A DNA stretch of 64,000 nucleotides from Pseudarthrobacter sulfonivorans. Lineage in GTDB: Bacteria > Actinomycetota > Actinomycetes > Actinomycetales > Micrococcaceae. The stretch is taken from positions 2,480,001 through 2,544,000 of the forward strand of contig NZ_CP013747.1 in assembly GCF_001484605.1 (NCBI RefSeq), given 5' to 3'. Below the pieces are notes generated by a model, which was not told the origin of the DNA, made no database searches, and saw nothing but the letters and a program-made list of their open reading frames with translations. Position 1 is the first letter of the stretch. Every line of letters starts with the position of its first letter. Positions 25,386-33,739 of this stretch are shown in pieces. The position numbers and the translations under genes were made by a program.

Positions 25386-26351
25386 ATGACTGAAGAAATT
25401 ACGACGGCGGCACCTCCCGTTGAGGAGGCCGCACCGGCGGTTGAGCCCGAGATCCAAGGGATTTCGACAGGCTCAATCACCAGGGGCGCCGGAGTCACTC
25501 CCCGCGACACTTTTGTGGACGGCGCGGCACTGTTTCCCGGCGACACCGGCGTTCTCTCGATGAAGGTGCGCCAGGCGCTGGTCAAGCTGCTCAAGGGTCC
25601 GTACGTTGACGGCGGCCGCGACGAGAAGCTGTGGACCACGCTGCTGGACAATCAGATCATCCTGCGCAGCCGCCTGTCCGAGCTGTTCCTGACCCTGCAG
25701 CTGGACCACGAGCGCAAGATCGCCGTCCTGCGCCCGGTGGATCCTGAGGCCATCGGCGGCAGTAGCCGGTCGAGCATCCTGCGCCAACAGCGTGCGCTGA
25801 GCCGGGTGGAGACCATCGTGCTGCTCCGCCTGCGGATGCTGCTGGACCGCCACGTCACGGCCCAGACCGATGCCACCATCACCCGCGAGGAAATCGCCGA
25901 CCTCGTGGCCCACTACCAGCCCGCCGGACAGCAGGACGCGCTGCGGGATTCGGACGTGGTCACCCGGGCCATCACCAAGCTCCTGGCCCGCCAGCTGCTT
26001 CTCACCACCGGCCTGGATGACGTCTACACCATCTCCAACGCCCTCCCGCTGGCCCTCCCCTTCGAAAACATCGGCGACATCCCCGCCCAAATCGAAGCCC
26101 TGGTAGCAGCAACCGCAGACCCAACAGGCACAGAAGCACTGATAGAACTCGACACAGACTCTGGTGCGGACGACGACGCCGATGCCGCCCCCGCCCCTCC
26201 GCCGGGCGACTCCGCTGCAAGCAGCGAGTCGCCCGGCTCCGACAGGCCCGATGCCACTCCCTGGGCGGCATCGGCGTCGTCGTCCGTGGGTGCGCAGGTT
26301 CCGGGCACGAGTGGCGCCGCGAACGGACCCATCGAGGGGGCAGAAGCATGA
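25386..26351 (+). CDS. jetB: DUF4194 protein, KITE subunit of a Wadjet/Mks complex
   Basis: A 321-residue protein from the ATG at 25386, behind AAGGA. Residues about 45-225 are the DUF4194 (JetB/MksE) core: tandem winged helices with [42 protein letters not shown] and [17 protein letters not shown]. The first 40 residues and the last 85 are low-complexity. The N-terminal stretch is built from pieces of dispersed intergenic repeats (25399-25480). Its stop overlaps the jetC start by ATGA. Confidence 0.88.
   Translation: MTEEITTAAPPVEEAAPAVEPEIQGISTGSITRGAGVTPRDTFVDGAALFPGDTGVLSMKVRQALVKLLKGPYVDGGRDEKLWTTLLDNQIILRSRLSELFLTLQLDHERKIAVLRPVDPEAIGGSSRSSILRQQRALSRVETIVLLRLRMLLDRHVTAQTDATITREEIADLVAHYQPAGQQDALRDSDVVTRAITKLLARQLLLTTGLDDVYTISNALPLALPFENIGDIPAQIEALVAATADPTGTEALIELDTDSGADDDADAAPAPPPGDSAASSESPGSDRPDATPWAASASSSVGAQVPGTSGAANGPIEGAEA
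25399..25480. repeat. Intergenic-type repeat pieces inside the 5' end of jetB
   Basis: ACGACGGCGGCACCT at about 25401-25415 equals the start of the palindrome arms at 2206 and 2618, and GGTTGAGCC...GGCTCAATCACC at about 25439-25481 is a dyad with the TTTCGACAGGCTCAA sequence that is common between genes in this group. Both are read in frame here. Confidence 0.5.
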
Positions 26352-29300
26352 GCATCGCAACCATGCTGCCGATGGGCGATCTCACGAACCCCGGTCAGAT
26401 GCGCCTGGCGTTGGTGCAGGTGGTCAACTGGGGCACGTTCCATGGGGCGCACACGATGCACGTGGACCGGAACGGAACCCTGCTGACGGGCAACTCGGGC
26501 GTGGGCAAGTCCACGCTGTTTGACGCCATGCTGCGCGTATTCGATGCCCGGCCGCGCTCCAACGAGGCCGCGGCCCAGCGTGCCGGCGGTGCTGTGGAGG
26601 ACAAGAGGACCACTTTCACGTACATGCGCGGCAAGGTGGGCGACAAGGCCGTTGGCGAAGGCTCGGCCAGTGCGTTCCAGCGCCCGGGTGCCACCTGGTC
26701 CGCCGTCGCCCTGACGTTTGATAACGCCGCGGGCACCCGCATCACGGTGTCCGCACTGTTCGACCTGCCCAAAAACGGCACGGAGTCCAGTGTTGGGCGT
26801 TTCTACGTGATCGACAGCAAGCCGCTGGACCTGCCGGCCATCGAGGGCATCGCGGACAAGCGCTTCACCAAGGCTGCGCTGGAGACGATCTTCCCGGACG
26901 CCCAGATCTTCGATGTCCACAAGGCCTTCGCGGAGCGTTTCCGACGGCTCCTCGGCATCAGTTCGGACCAGGCTCTGCCCCTGCTGCGCGTGATCCAGGC
27001 CGGCAAGGGCCTGGGCGGCAGCGTCAATACCTTCTTCCGCGACCAGGTCTTGGACGCCCCCGCCACCCTCGCCGCGGCCGATGACGTGGTGGAGGAATTC
27101 AGCAACCTCATGTCCATCCGGCAGCGGCTGGAGGACGTGCGGCAGCAGCGGGACCAGCTGGCCCCCGTGCCCGGCCTGAACAAGGAATACGCGCAGTCGC
27201 TCCTCGACGCAAACCGGCTCCGTGAGCTGTCCGGCGAGGAGTTCGAAGCCTACAAGCAGCAGCTCGCCGTCACGGTCCACCAGAAAACGCTGGCGCGGTT
27301 CAAGGAGCTGGCCCAGGCGAAAGCCAAAGAGCTGGGCGCGGAGCGCTCGGTCCGCGACGGGCTGGCCAAGGATCTGCGCCAGCTGGAGACCGATTACAAC
27401 AACCAGGGCGGCAACGCGATCTCCGCGATCGAGCAGTCGCTGGACAACGCCAAGGTGGGTCTGCGGCTGCGCGAGCAGGTGGAGGAAGCGGCCCGCAAGG
27501 CCCTGTCCGACGCCGGCCTGCAGCTGGAGTGGACCGCTGACGGTTGGGAACAGGCCCACGAGCAGGCTGCCGCCAGGTCGGCCGAGCTCAAAGACGACTC
27601 CCAGGCCCTGCAGGAGCTCCGCTTCGAAGCCTTCGACGGCCACGCCACCAAAAAGCGTGAGCTGGCGGCAGCCCAGCAGGAGCTGCTGTCACTGAAGACG
27701 CGCAAGTCCCTGCTGCCGCCGTCGAGCATTGAAAACCGTGCGGCCATAGCCGCGGCCACTGGCGTTCCTGAGGACCGGATGCCGTTCGGCGGCGAGCTGA
27801 TGGACCTCGCCGAAGGGGAGGAACACTGGCGGCCGGCCGCGGAGCGTGCCCTCCGGAACCTCGCCACCACGTTGCTGGTCCCCGGCGAACATTTCGCCGC
27901 GGTGACCCGCTACCTGAACGACAACAAAGTACGTGGCGCCCTGCGCGCGGTGGACGTATCCAAGCCGCTCGCGGGCGGCGCCCTCGCCGTGGAGGACGCG
28001 CGCGACGGCGATCTGCTCACCAAGCTGGACATCCTCGCCAGCGGCGCGGTGGCGGACGCCGGGGAATGGATCCGGGAGCGGATCGCCCTCGATTTCGCCT
28101 ACCCGTGCGTCGAGGACCCCAACGAGCTGGCCGCACTGGACAAGGGCCTGAGCCTGGGCGGTGTGGTCAAACGCAACCGGCACACGGTGGAGAAGGACGA
28201 CCGTTTCACCAGCCGCCAGGACTACGTGCTCGGTTTCGACAACGCCGCCAAACTGGAACTCGTGGCCGCCCAGGTAGAGGACCTGCAACAGGAGCTGGCC
28301 AAGGCGGCCGAACTGGCCCAGAGCCGCGAAGAGTCGCACCAGGGCATGAGCCGGCAGCTCGACGCCCTGCGGCTGATTGCGGAGGACCACCGCCCCTGGG
28401 AACAGGTATCGGCTGCAGTCGCCGCGGAGGAACTCACCCGGATTGAACAGCGCCTCAAGGACGCCCTCGCAGCACAGGCGGACCTGGAACCGCTGCGGGC
28501 CAACATTGAGGCGGCGCGGCAGAAACACCAGGCCAGCACCGAAGCCGCAGCAGTCCTGCAGAGCGAATACAAGGCCCTGGACCGGCAGATGAGCGCTGCC
28601 GATTCGCTGCTGGAAGCCGCGCGGGCCCGCCTGGAGCAGGCGCCGCCGTCGGACGCCACCGTCACGGCGCTGGAACCGTACTTCACGGACTTTGGCGACG
28701 TCAGCGAGATGCACGAGCTGGACAACCTTGCCAACCGTGTACGGACGGCGCTGCTGGGGGAGCTGCACGCCGCCGAGACGCGCGGGCAGGCAACCTCCGA
28801 GCGGCTGACCCGGATCTTCGAGGGCTTTGTGCGCGAGTGGGGCTCCGCGATCTCCGCGGACCACGGCACCTCCATCGGTGCGGCAGGGGAGTTTGAAGGC
28901 CGCTACCACGCCATCGTCAGCGACGGCCTGCCCGCCCAGGAGTCCGAGTTTCGGCAGTTCTTCAACCAGCGCACGCATGAATCGTTCAGCACGCTGCTGC
29001 ACCTGCTGGACGAGGAGCGGCGGTCCATTACCAGCCGCATCCTGCCGCTCAACGGCATCCTGTCGGAGGTCAACTTCCATGAGGGCAGTTTCCTGGAGCT
29101 GGACATCAAGCAGACCCTGCCGGCCACGGCCAAGCAGTTCAAGGACGCCATCCAGAACGCGCTGAAAGCCCGGCACACGCGCCCCGCCCGCGCCGGATCC
29201 GGCGCGGGTTCCGGCCCGGAAGCCGGGGGAGGCGACGACGCCGAGCTCACCGCCCGCTACAAGACCCTCGAAACGCTCGTCAAGCGGCTCGGCTCGCCCA

Positions 29301-29827
29301 CCCCCGAGGACCGGCGCTGGCGCGCCGAAGTCCTGGACGTCCGCGGGCACCTGTTTATCCAGTGCAAGGAGCACCGTGAGGTGACCGGGCCGGCGTCGGG
29401 CAGGAAGGGCGGCGGCAAGCGGACCGACGTGTACATGCACGCCGACACCGGTTCCATGTCCGGCGGCGAGCGGCAGCGCTTCACCGCGTTTATCATGGCC
29501 GCGGCGCTGAGCTACCAGCTGGGCATCGCCGAGCAGGGGTTCACCACTTACGGCACGGTGATGATGGACGAGGCGTTTGTGCTGGCGTCGGAGGAGTTCG
29601 CGGGTGCGGGCATCAAGGCGCTGCACGAGTTCGGCTTCCAGCTCCTGCTGGCGGCGCCGGAGAACGTGATCGACCTGTCGCGCCATCTGGGCTCGGTCAC
29701 CGAAATCCTGCGGGACAAGCGCACCAACCGTTCAGGCGTGCTGACGGCACCGGTGATCCGGCCCAGGCCCGGCGCAGAAGGTCAGTGGCGGTCCGAGGCG
29801 AACCCCGTGGACATCGTGCTCCGCTAA
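26348..29827 (+). CDS. jetC: SMC-like ATPase subunit of a Wadjet/Mks complex
   Basis: A 1159-residue protein of the JetC/MksB/MukB-like type. Walker [10 protein letters not shown] is at 48-56, followed by two long coiled-coil arms (about 270-480 and 640-820) around a hinge region, then the ABC signature MSGGERQR at about 1037-1044 and Walker B TVMMDEAF near 1070. All ATPase motifs are intact, so the motor should function. Together with the two upstream subunits it would form a DNA-loop-extruding complex. The fourth Wadjet gene, jetD, which encodes the TOPRIM nuclease that cuts plasmid DNA, does not follow. Confidence 0.92.
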   Translation: MSIATMLPMGDLTNPGQMRLALVQVVNWGTFHGAHTMHVDRNGTLLTGNSGVGKSTLFDAMLRVFDARPRSNEAAAQRAGGAVEDKRTTFTYMRGKVGDKAVGEGSASAFQRPGATWSAVALTFDNAAGTRITVSALFDLPKNGTESSVGRFYVIDSKPLDLPAIEGIADKRFTKAALETIFPDAQIFDVHKAFAERFRRLLGISSDQALPLLRVIQAGKGLGGSVNTFFRDQVLDAPATLAAADDVVEEFSNLMSIRQRLEDVRQQRDQLAPVPGLNKEYAQSLLDANRLRELSGEEFEAYKQQLAVTVHQKTLARFKELAQAKAKELGAERSVRDGLAKDLRQLETDYNNQGGNAISAIEQSLDNAKVGLRLREQVEEAARKALSDAGLQLEWTADGWEQAHEQAAARSAELKDDSQALQELRFEAFDGHATKKRELAAAQQELLSLKTRKSLLPPSSIENRAAIAAATGVPEDRMPFGGELMDLAEGEEHWRPAAERALRNLATTLLVPGEHFAAVTRYLNDNKVRGALRAVDVSKPLAGGALAVEDARDGDLLTKLDILASGAVADAGEWIRERIALDFAYPCVEDPNELAALDKGLSLGGVVKRNRHTVEKDDRFTSRQDYVLGFDNAAKLELVAAQVEDLQQELAKAAELAQSREESHQGMSRQLDALRLIAEDHRPWEQVSAAVAAEELTRIEQRLKDALAAQADLEPLRANIEAARQKHQASTEAAAVLQSEYKALDRQMSAADSLLEAARARLEQAPPSDATVTALEPYFTDFGDVSEMHELDNLANRVRTALLGELHAAETRGQATSERLTRIFEGFVREWGSAISADHGTSIGAAGEFEGRYHAIVSDGLPAQESEFRQFFNQRTHESFSTLLHLLDEERRSITSRILPLNGILSEVNFHEGSFLELDIKQTLPATAKQFKDAIQNALKARHTRPARAGSGAGSGPEAGGGDDAELTARYKTLETLVKRLGSPTPEDRRWRAEVLDVRGHLFIQCKEHREVTGPASGRKGGGKRTDVYMHADTGSMSGGERQRFTAFIMAAALSYQLGIAEQGFTTYGTVMMDEAFVLASEEFAGAGIKALHEFGFQLLLAAPENVIDLSRHLGSVTEILRDKRTNRSGVLTAPVIRPRPGAEGQWRSEANPVDIVLR

Positions 29828-29843
29828 CCAGTCTTCTTGACTC

Positions 29844-29906
29844 CAACGCGGGGTCACATAACGCCCAAAATTCCCGCCGGGAAGGGCCATATGTGACCCC
29901 GCGTTG
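29844..29906. terminator. Perfect 17-bp inverted repeat between convergent genes
   Basis: CAACGCGGGGTCACATA (29844-29860) is the exact complement of 29890-29906, with a 29-base loop. It lies between jetC and the TetR gene, which end towards each other, and overlaps the TetR stop region. Probably a bidirectional terminator. Confidence 0.7.
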
Positions 29907-30458
29907 CTATTGGTTGAGGGCAGCCGTGCAGGCGTCGATCTGGGCCTGGACGATTGCGCCGTAGTGTCCCACCAGCTCGTCAAAGTCCCAGCCGTCGAAG
30001 AGGCCCAGCGTGCGGACGGTCTCGCCGAAGCCGGTCATCAGGGCCACCACGGTGGAGGCGAACCGCCGCTCCGGTGTTGTGTCCCCGATCAGGCTCGCGA
30101 TGGCGGCGAGGTACCTTTCGCGGACATCCGTCCGGGCTGCCTCGGGGTCGGGAGAGTCCAGCACGGCGAACGGGATGACGGCCCACGGCTCCTGCGTTCC
30201 GCGTTCCCGGCGCATCAACACACGGAAGACGAGGGCCCTGCCGAGTTCCGACGTCGGGACCTCCAGTTCGGCGAGCTGCGATTCGTCGGGCCGGACGGCG
30301 GCATAGAGCTTTTCCTTGGAGACGAACAGTTTCATGACCAGGGCCGCCGAAACGCCAGCGTCCGCGGCTATGTCCCGCACCGTGACGGCACGGTAGCCGC
30401 GTTGCCCGAAAAGGCGTCCGGCTGCGCTGAGGATCGCGTCGTGGCTGGGGCTGCTCAT
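29907..30458 (-). CDS. TetR-family transcription regulator
   Basis: A 183-residue protein with an N-terminal TetR helix-turn-helix (AAGRLFGQRGYRAVTVRDIAADAGVSAALVMKLFVSKEKLYAAV) and a divergent ligand domain. The start overlaps the exporter stop by 4 bases (ATGA), so the two are cotranscribed with the exporter first. Likely represses the exporter operon through the dyad at 32495-32510. Confidence 0.88.
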   Translation of the reverse strand: MSSPSHDAILSAAGRLFGQRGYRAVTVRDIAADAGVSAALVMKLFVSKEKLYAAVRPDESQLAELEVPTSELGRALVFRVLMRRERGTQEPWAVIPFAVLDSPDPEAARTDVRERYLAAIASLIGDTTPERRFASTVVALMTGFGETVRTLGLFDGWDFDELVGHYGAIVQAQIDACTAALNQ

Positions 30459-32428
30459 GCGCCCACCGGCTCTGTGGACTTTTCCTCCACACGCGGCGCG
30501 GCGAAGTCCAGCGTCATGGAGCGGTTGTCGACCGCGAGTTTCTGCGCCATGGCCTCGTGGGTCATCGGATGAAGCATGGTCACGATGTAGCGGCCGGCGA
30601 GGGGCAGCGGAAACGCATACGCGCCGTCGTCGTCCGAAAGCGTGGTTGCCACATAACCGCCGCCTGCCTCGAGGAGGGTCACCACCGCGCCTGCCACAGC
30701 CTCACTGCCGGCGGTGACCAGGCCGGCGATCTCCAGCCGGTCCCGAAGCAGGAAGTTCTGGTGGCGGGTGCGGCCGTCGAAGTCGAAGACCTCGGCCATC
30801 GGTGCCCAGCCCGCTGCGTTGGCCACCATGAGGTACTTCCCGGCGCCGGGGAGGGCCACCGAATAGTTGCCCTCCGCATCCACCCGGCTCCAGTCCACCG
30901 GCTCGCCGGCGGTCTGAAGCACGGTCACGACGGCGGGAGTGACGGGGCGGTTGTCAGGCGCAAGGACGCGCCCCTGCACCACGATTTCCGCCGCTGCAGA
31001 TCCGGAGACGGGGGAGCGGTGGCCCGCGGTGGCCCGCGGAATGAAGACCGTGGCCACCACCGAGGCGGCCGATGCCAGCGCAGCCAGCCAGAAGACGTCC
31101 TTGAAAGCGTCGAAGGATGGAAGCTGCACCGCCCCGACGGTCATGCTGACTGAGGTGAGGACGGCGGCAACCGCGGCGCTGGATGTCGAGGTGCCGATGG
31201 ACCGGACCAGGCTGTTCAACCCGTTGGCCGAGGCCGTCTCGGTGCGCGGCACCACGCCCATGATCAGTGTCGGCATGGCGGCGTAGGCGATGGCTGTGCC
31301 GACGCTGACCACGGTTGAACCGATGATCACCCACGCGATGGAGTCGTAGAAGAAGACGCGGCCCACGTAGCCCACAATCATCACAATGGCACCGGCGATC
31401 AGCGCGGACTTGCCGCCGGAGACCCGGATGATACGTCCGGAAACAGGCGCGAAAACCATCATGGCGAGCCCGGACGGGACCATGCACAGGCCAGCGGTGA
31501 TCACGTTCAGTCCGAAACCGTAGCCCGTGGCGGTAGGCAGCTGGAGCTGCTGGGTGGTGAGGAGCATGTTGGCGAACATCGCGAAACCGATGAGCAGCGA
31601 GGCCACGTTGGTCATGAGCACCGGTCGGCGCCCGGATGTCCGCAGGTCAACCATCGGCTGGCTGACTTTCAGCTCGTACGGAACCCAGACGGCCAGGAGT
31701 ATTGCGGCCGTAAGGAACAGCAGCAGCACCGGCTCCGAGCCCCAGCCCCAGGTGCCGCCCTTGGAAATCGCCAGTAACAGGGCTGCCAAAGCCGCGGACA
31801 GCACCAGCGCTCCTGCGTAATCGAAGCGCCCGGCCGTGCGGACCTTTGATTCCGGAACCACCAGCAGCACGGCAACGAGCAGCAGTGCACCTGCGGCAGC
31901 GGACACCCAGAAGATCGAGGCCCACCCCAGGCTCTCGTACAAGAGTCCCGCCAGGGGCAGGCCCAAGGCGCTGCCGATTCCCAAAGTGGCGCTCATCAAC
32001 GCAACGGCGGAGCCCATCTTCTCTTTGGGCAGTTCATCGCGCATGATGCTGATGCCCACCGGAATCAGGGCGGCGGAGAAGCCCTGGAGTGCGCGGCCGA
32101 TGATCAGCCACACGAAGGATCCGCCAACTGCTGCCATTACGGAACCGGCCACCATGATCGCCAGGCACACCACCATCATCTTGCGCTTGCCGTACATATC
32201 CGCGCTGCGGGACACGATGGGCGTTGCCACGGCACTGGAGAGCAAAGTGGCGGTTACCAGCCAGGAGGCGTCGTCGGCGGTCACGTCCAGAAGTTCGGGG
32301 AAATCCGGAAGCAGCGGAATCACGAGTGTCTGCATGAGGGCCACCACCGTGCCACTGAGGGCCAGGACGGCGGTGATGGCGGACGGGGACGGGCTCCGTT
32401 TGGTGTTCAGGGCGTTGGAACGCGGCAT
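30455..32428 (-). CDS. DHA2-type MFS exporter with C-terminal transthyretin-like repeats
   Basis: A 657-residue protein. Residues about 15-465 are a 14-segment MFS drug:H+ antiporter (SRSADMYGKRKMM loop 2-3 motif, GRALQGFSAALIPVGISIMRDELP motif C region). Residues about 478-657 are two repeats of a carboxypeptidase-regulatory/transthyretin-like beta-sandwich: IVVQGRVLAPDNRPVTPAVVTVL...AEGNYSVALPGAGKYLMV and LEIAGLVTAGSEAVAGAVVTLLEAGG...DDGAYAFPLPLAGRYIVTM. DHA2 exporters normally end after the last helix (about 480-530 residues). With an even number of helices the extension would be cytoplasmic. Confidence 0.88.
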   Translation of the reverse strand: MPRSNALNTKRSPSPSAITAVLALSGTVVALMQTLVIPLLPDFPELLDVTADDASWLVTATLLSSAVATPIVSRSADMYGKRKMMVVCLAIMVAGSVMAAVGGSFVWLIIGRALQGFSAALIPVGISIMRDELPKEKMGSAVALMSATLGIGSALGLPLAGLLYESLGWASIFWVSAAAGALLLVAVLLVVPESKVRTAGRFDYAGALVLSAALAALLLAISKGGTWGWGSEPVLLLFLTAAILLAVWVPYELKVSQPMVDLRTSGRRPVLMTNVASLLIGFAMFANMLLTTQQLQLPTATGYGFGLNVITAGLCMVPSGLAMMVFAPVSGRIIRVSGGKSALIAGAIVMIVGYVGRVFFYDSIAWVIIGSTVVSVGTAIAYAAMPTLIMGVVPRTETASANGLNSLVRSIGTSTSSAAVAAVLTSVSMTVGAVQLPSFDAFKDVFWLAALASAASVVATVFIPRATAGHRSPVSGSAAAEIVVQGRVLAPDNRPVTPAVVTVLQTAGEPVDWSRVDAEGNYSVALPGAGKYLMVANAAGWAPMAEVFDFDGRTRHQNFLLRDRLEIAGLVTAGSEAVAGAVVTLLEAGGGYVATTLSDDDGAYAFPLPLAGRYIVTMLHPMTHEAMAQKLAVDNRSMTLDFAAPRVEEKSTEPVGA

Positions 32429-32494
32429 CAGGTGCTTTCAGGTGTGGACCGGGACGGGGTGAGGCGTCGTGAACGCATGTTTACCCTCTTAAGA

Positions 32495-32510
32495 GTGAAC
32501 CACCGTTCAC
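32495..32510. promoter_or_regulatory. Dyad operator upstream of the exporter-TetR operon
   Basis: GTGAAC-CACC-GTTCAC is a perfect 6+6 dyad 67 bases upstream of the exporter start. Another GTGAAC occurs at 32469-32474. A TetR operator is the natural reading given the tetR gene in the operon. Confidence 0.5.
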
Positions 32511-32539
32511 CCCTGCCGGCAATGACCTGGCGCTATTTG

Positions 32540-32564
32540 TTGCGTCACATAATCAATTACGCAA
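32540..32564. promoter_or_regulatory. Second dyad in the divergent region
   Basis: TTGCGT (32540-32545) and ACGCAA (32559-32564) flank 13 A/T-rich bases. It lies in the 209-bp divergent space between the exporter and the siderophore operon; which gene it serves is not clear. Confidence 0.35.
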
Positions 32565-32586
32565 TGGAAAGCTTTTCTAATTCTGA

Positions 32587-32605
32587 GCAGGCTAGGCTAG
32601 CCTTA
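32587..32605 (+). promoter_or_regulatory. DtxR/IdeR iron box of the siderophore uptake operon
   Basis: The 19 bases GCAGGCTAGGCTAGCCTTA match the actinobacterial iron-box consensus TTAGGTTAGGCTAACCTAA at about 14 positions and keep the central AGGCTA dyad. It ends 32 bases before the GTG start of the binding-protein gene, where a bound regulator would block transcription in iron-replete cells. Confidence 0.7.
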
Positions 32606-32637
32606 CTTAGGTTCGCATCATTCACCTAAGGAGTTCC

Positions 32638-33729
32638 GTGACTTCCCCCCTCTTCTCCGGCCCGAGCGCCACCCGCCGCACGCTGTTCAAGTCAGCCGGC
32701 AAGGCAACGGCCGTTCTGGCCGCCGCGGCACTCACACTGTCCGCCTGCTCCACCGGCCCCGCGTCCTCCACCTCGGACGCCAGCACCTCCAGCTCCAGCA
32801 GCTCGCAGTTCCCGGTCACCATCAAGCACGTCTTCGGTGAAACCACCGTCAAGGAACAGCCCAAGCGCGTAGTCACCGTTTCCTGGGTCAACGACGACGT
32901 TGCCCTTGCCCTCGGCGTAGTCCCGGTGGGCGTCCCCAAGAACGAATGGGGCGGCAACGAGCAGGGCTCCACGCCGTGGAAGGACGCGGCGCTGAAGGAA
33001 CTCGGCGCGGGCTTCGGTTCCGACAAGGCTCCGGTCCAGTTCTCCGAGGCTGACGGCATCAACTTCACCGAGATCGCCAAGCTCACACCGGACGTCATCC
33101 TGGCTGCCTACTCCGGCCTGACCGAAGAGGACTACAAGAAGCTCAGCGAGATCGCCCCCGTGGTGGCGCACCCCGAGGTTGCCTACGGAACCTCATGGCA
33201 GGATTCAACCTCGATCATCGGCAAGGCCCTGGGCAAGGAGGCTGAAGCTACCAAGCTCATCGCCGATACTGAGGCCACCGTCAAGACGGAAGCTGCCAAG
33301 TACCCGCAGATCGCCGGCAAGAGCTACATCTACGGTTACACCGATCCCGCGGACCTCACGGCAACGGGCTTTTACACCGCCAATGACAACCGTCCGAAGT
33401 TCCTGTCAGCTATCGGGATGAAGCTTGCCCCGGTCGCCGAGAAGGCTTCCGCCGGCTCCAAGGACTTCTTCGTGACATGGTCCGCCGAGAAAGCCAACGA
33501 ACTTGAGGCCGATATCTTCCTGAGCTCGGTTGAGAATACCGCGACCGCCGCGGCGGTCAAGAACGACCCCCTGCTGGGCCAGATTCCGGCCGTCAAGAAC
33601 GGCGCGTTCGTTGCCGACGCGGACAAGAGCCTGGTCCTGGCAATCTCCGCCTCCTCGCCGCTGAGCCTGCCGTGGGCGCTGGACACCTTCCTCCCGCAGC
33701 TCGCCACCGCCGCGGATGCAGTGAAGTAA
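32638..33729 (+). CDS. Ferric-siderophore binding lipoprotein (ABC transporter)
   Basis: A 363-residue FecB/FepB-type solute-binding protein. It starts with GTG behind AAGGAG. The N-terminus has a twin-arginine-like RRTLFK at 14-19, a hydrophobic stretch and the lipobox LSAC at about residues 33-36, so it is a lipoprotein on the outer face of the membrane. The core has VKEQPKRVVTVSW and LTPDVILAAYSGLTEEDYKKLSEIAPVVA, typical for siderophore binding folds. First gene of a five-gene operon behind the iron box. The siderophore type is unknown. Confidence 0.9.
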   Translation: MTSPLFSGPSATRRTLFKSAGKATAVLAAAALTLSACSTGPASSTSDASTSSSSSSQFPVTIKHVFGETTVKEQPKRVVTVSWVNDDVALALGVVPVGVPKNEWGGNEQGSTPWKDAALKELGAGFGSDKAPVQFSEADGINFTEIAKLTPDVILAAYSGLTEEDYKKLSEIAPVVAHPEVAYGTSWQDSTSIIGKALGKEAEATKLIADTEATVKTEAAKYPQIAGKSYIYGYTDPADLTATGFYTANDNRPKFLSAIGMKLAPVAEKASAGSKDFFVTWSAEKANELEADIFLSSVENTATAAAVKNDPLLGQIPAVKNGAFVADADKSLVLAISASSPLSLPWALDTFLPQLATAADAVK

Positions 33730-33739
33730 GCACCGCTCC

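Noticed and set aside
27689-29686. 665-codon minus-strand open frame inside jetC
   Set aside because: Antisense shadow of the SMC-like gene without motifs.
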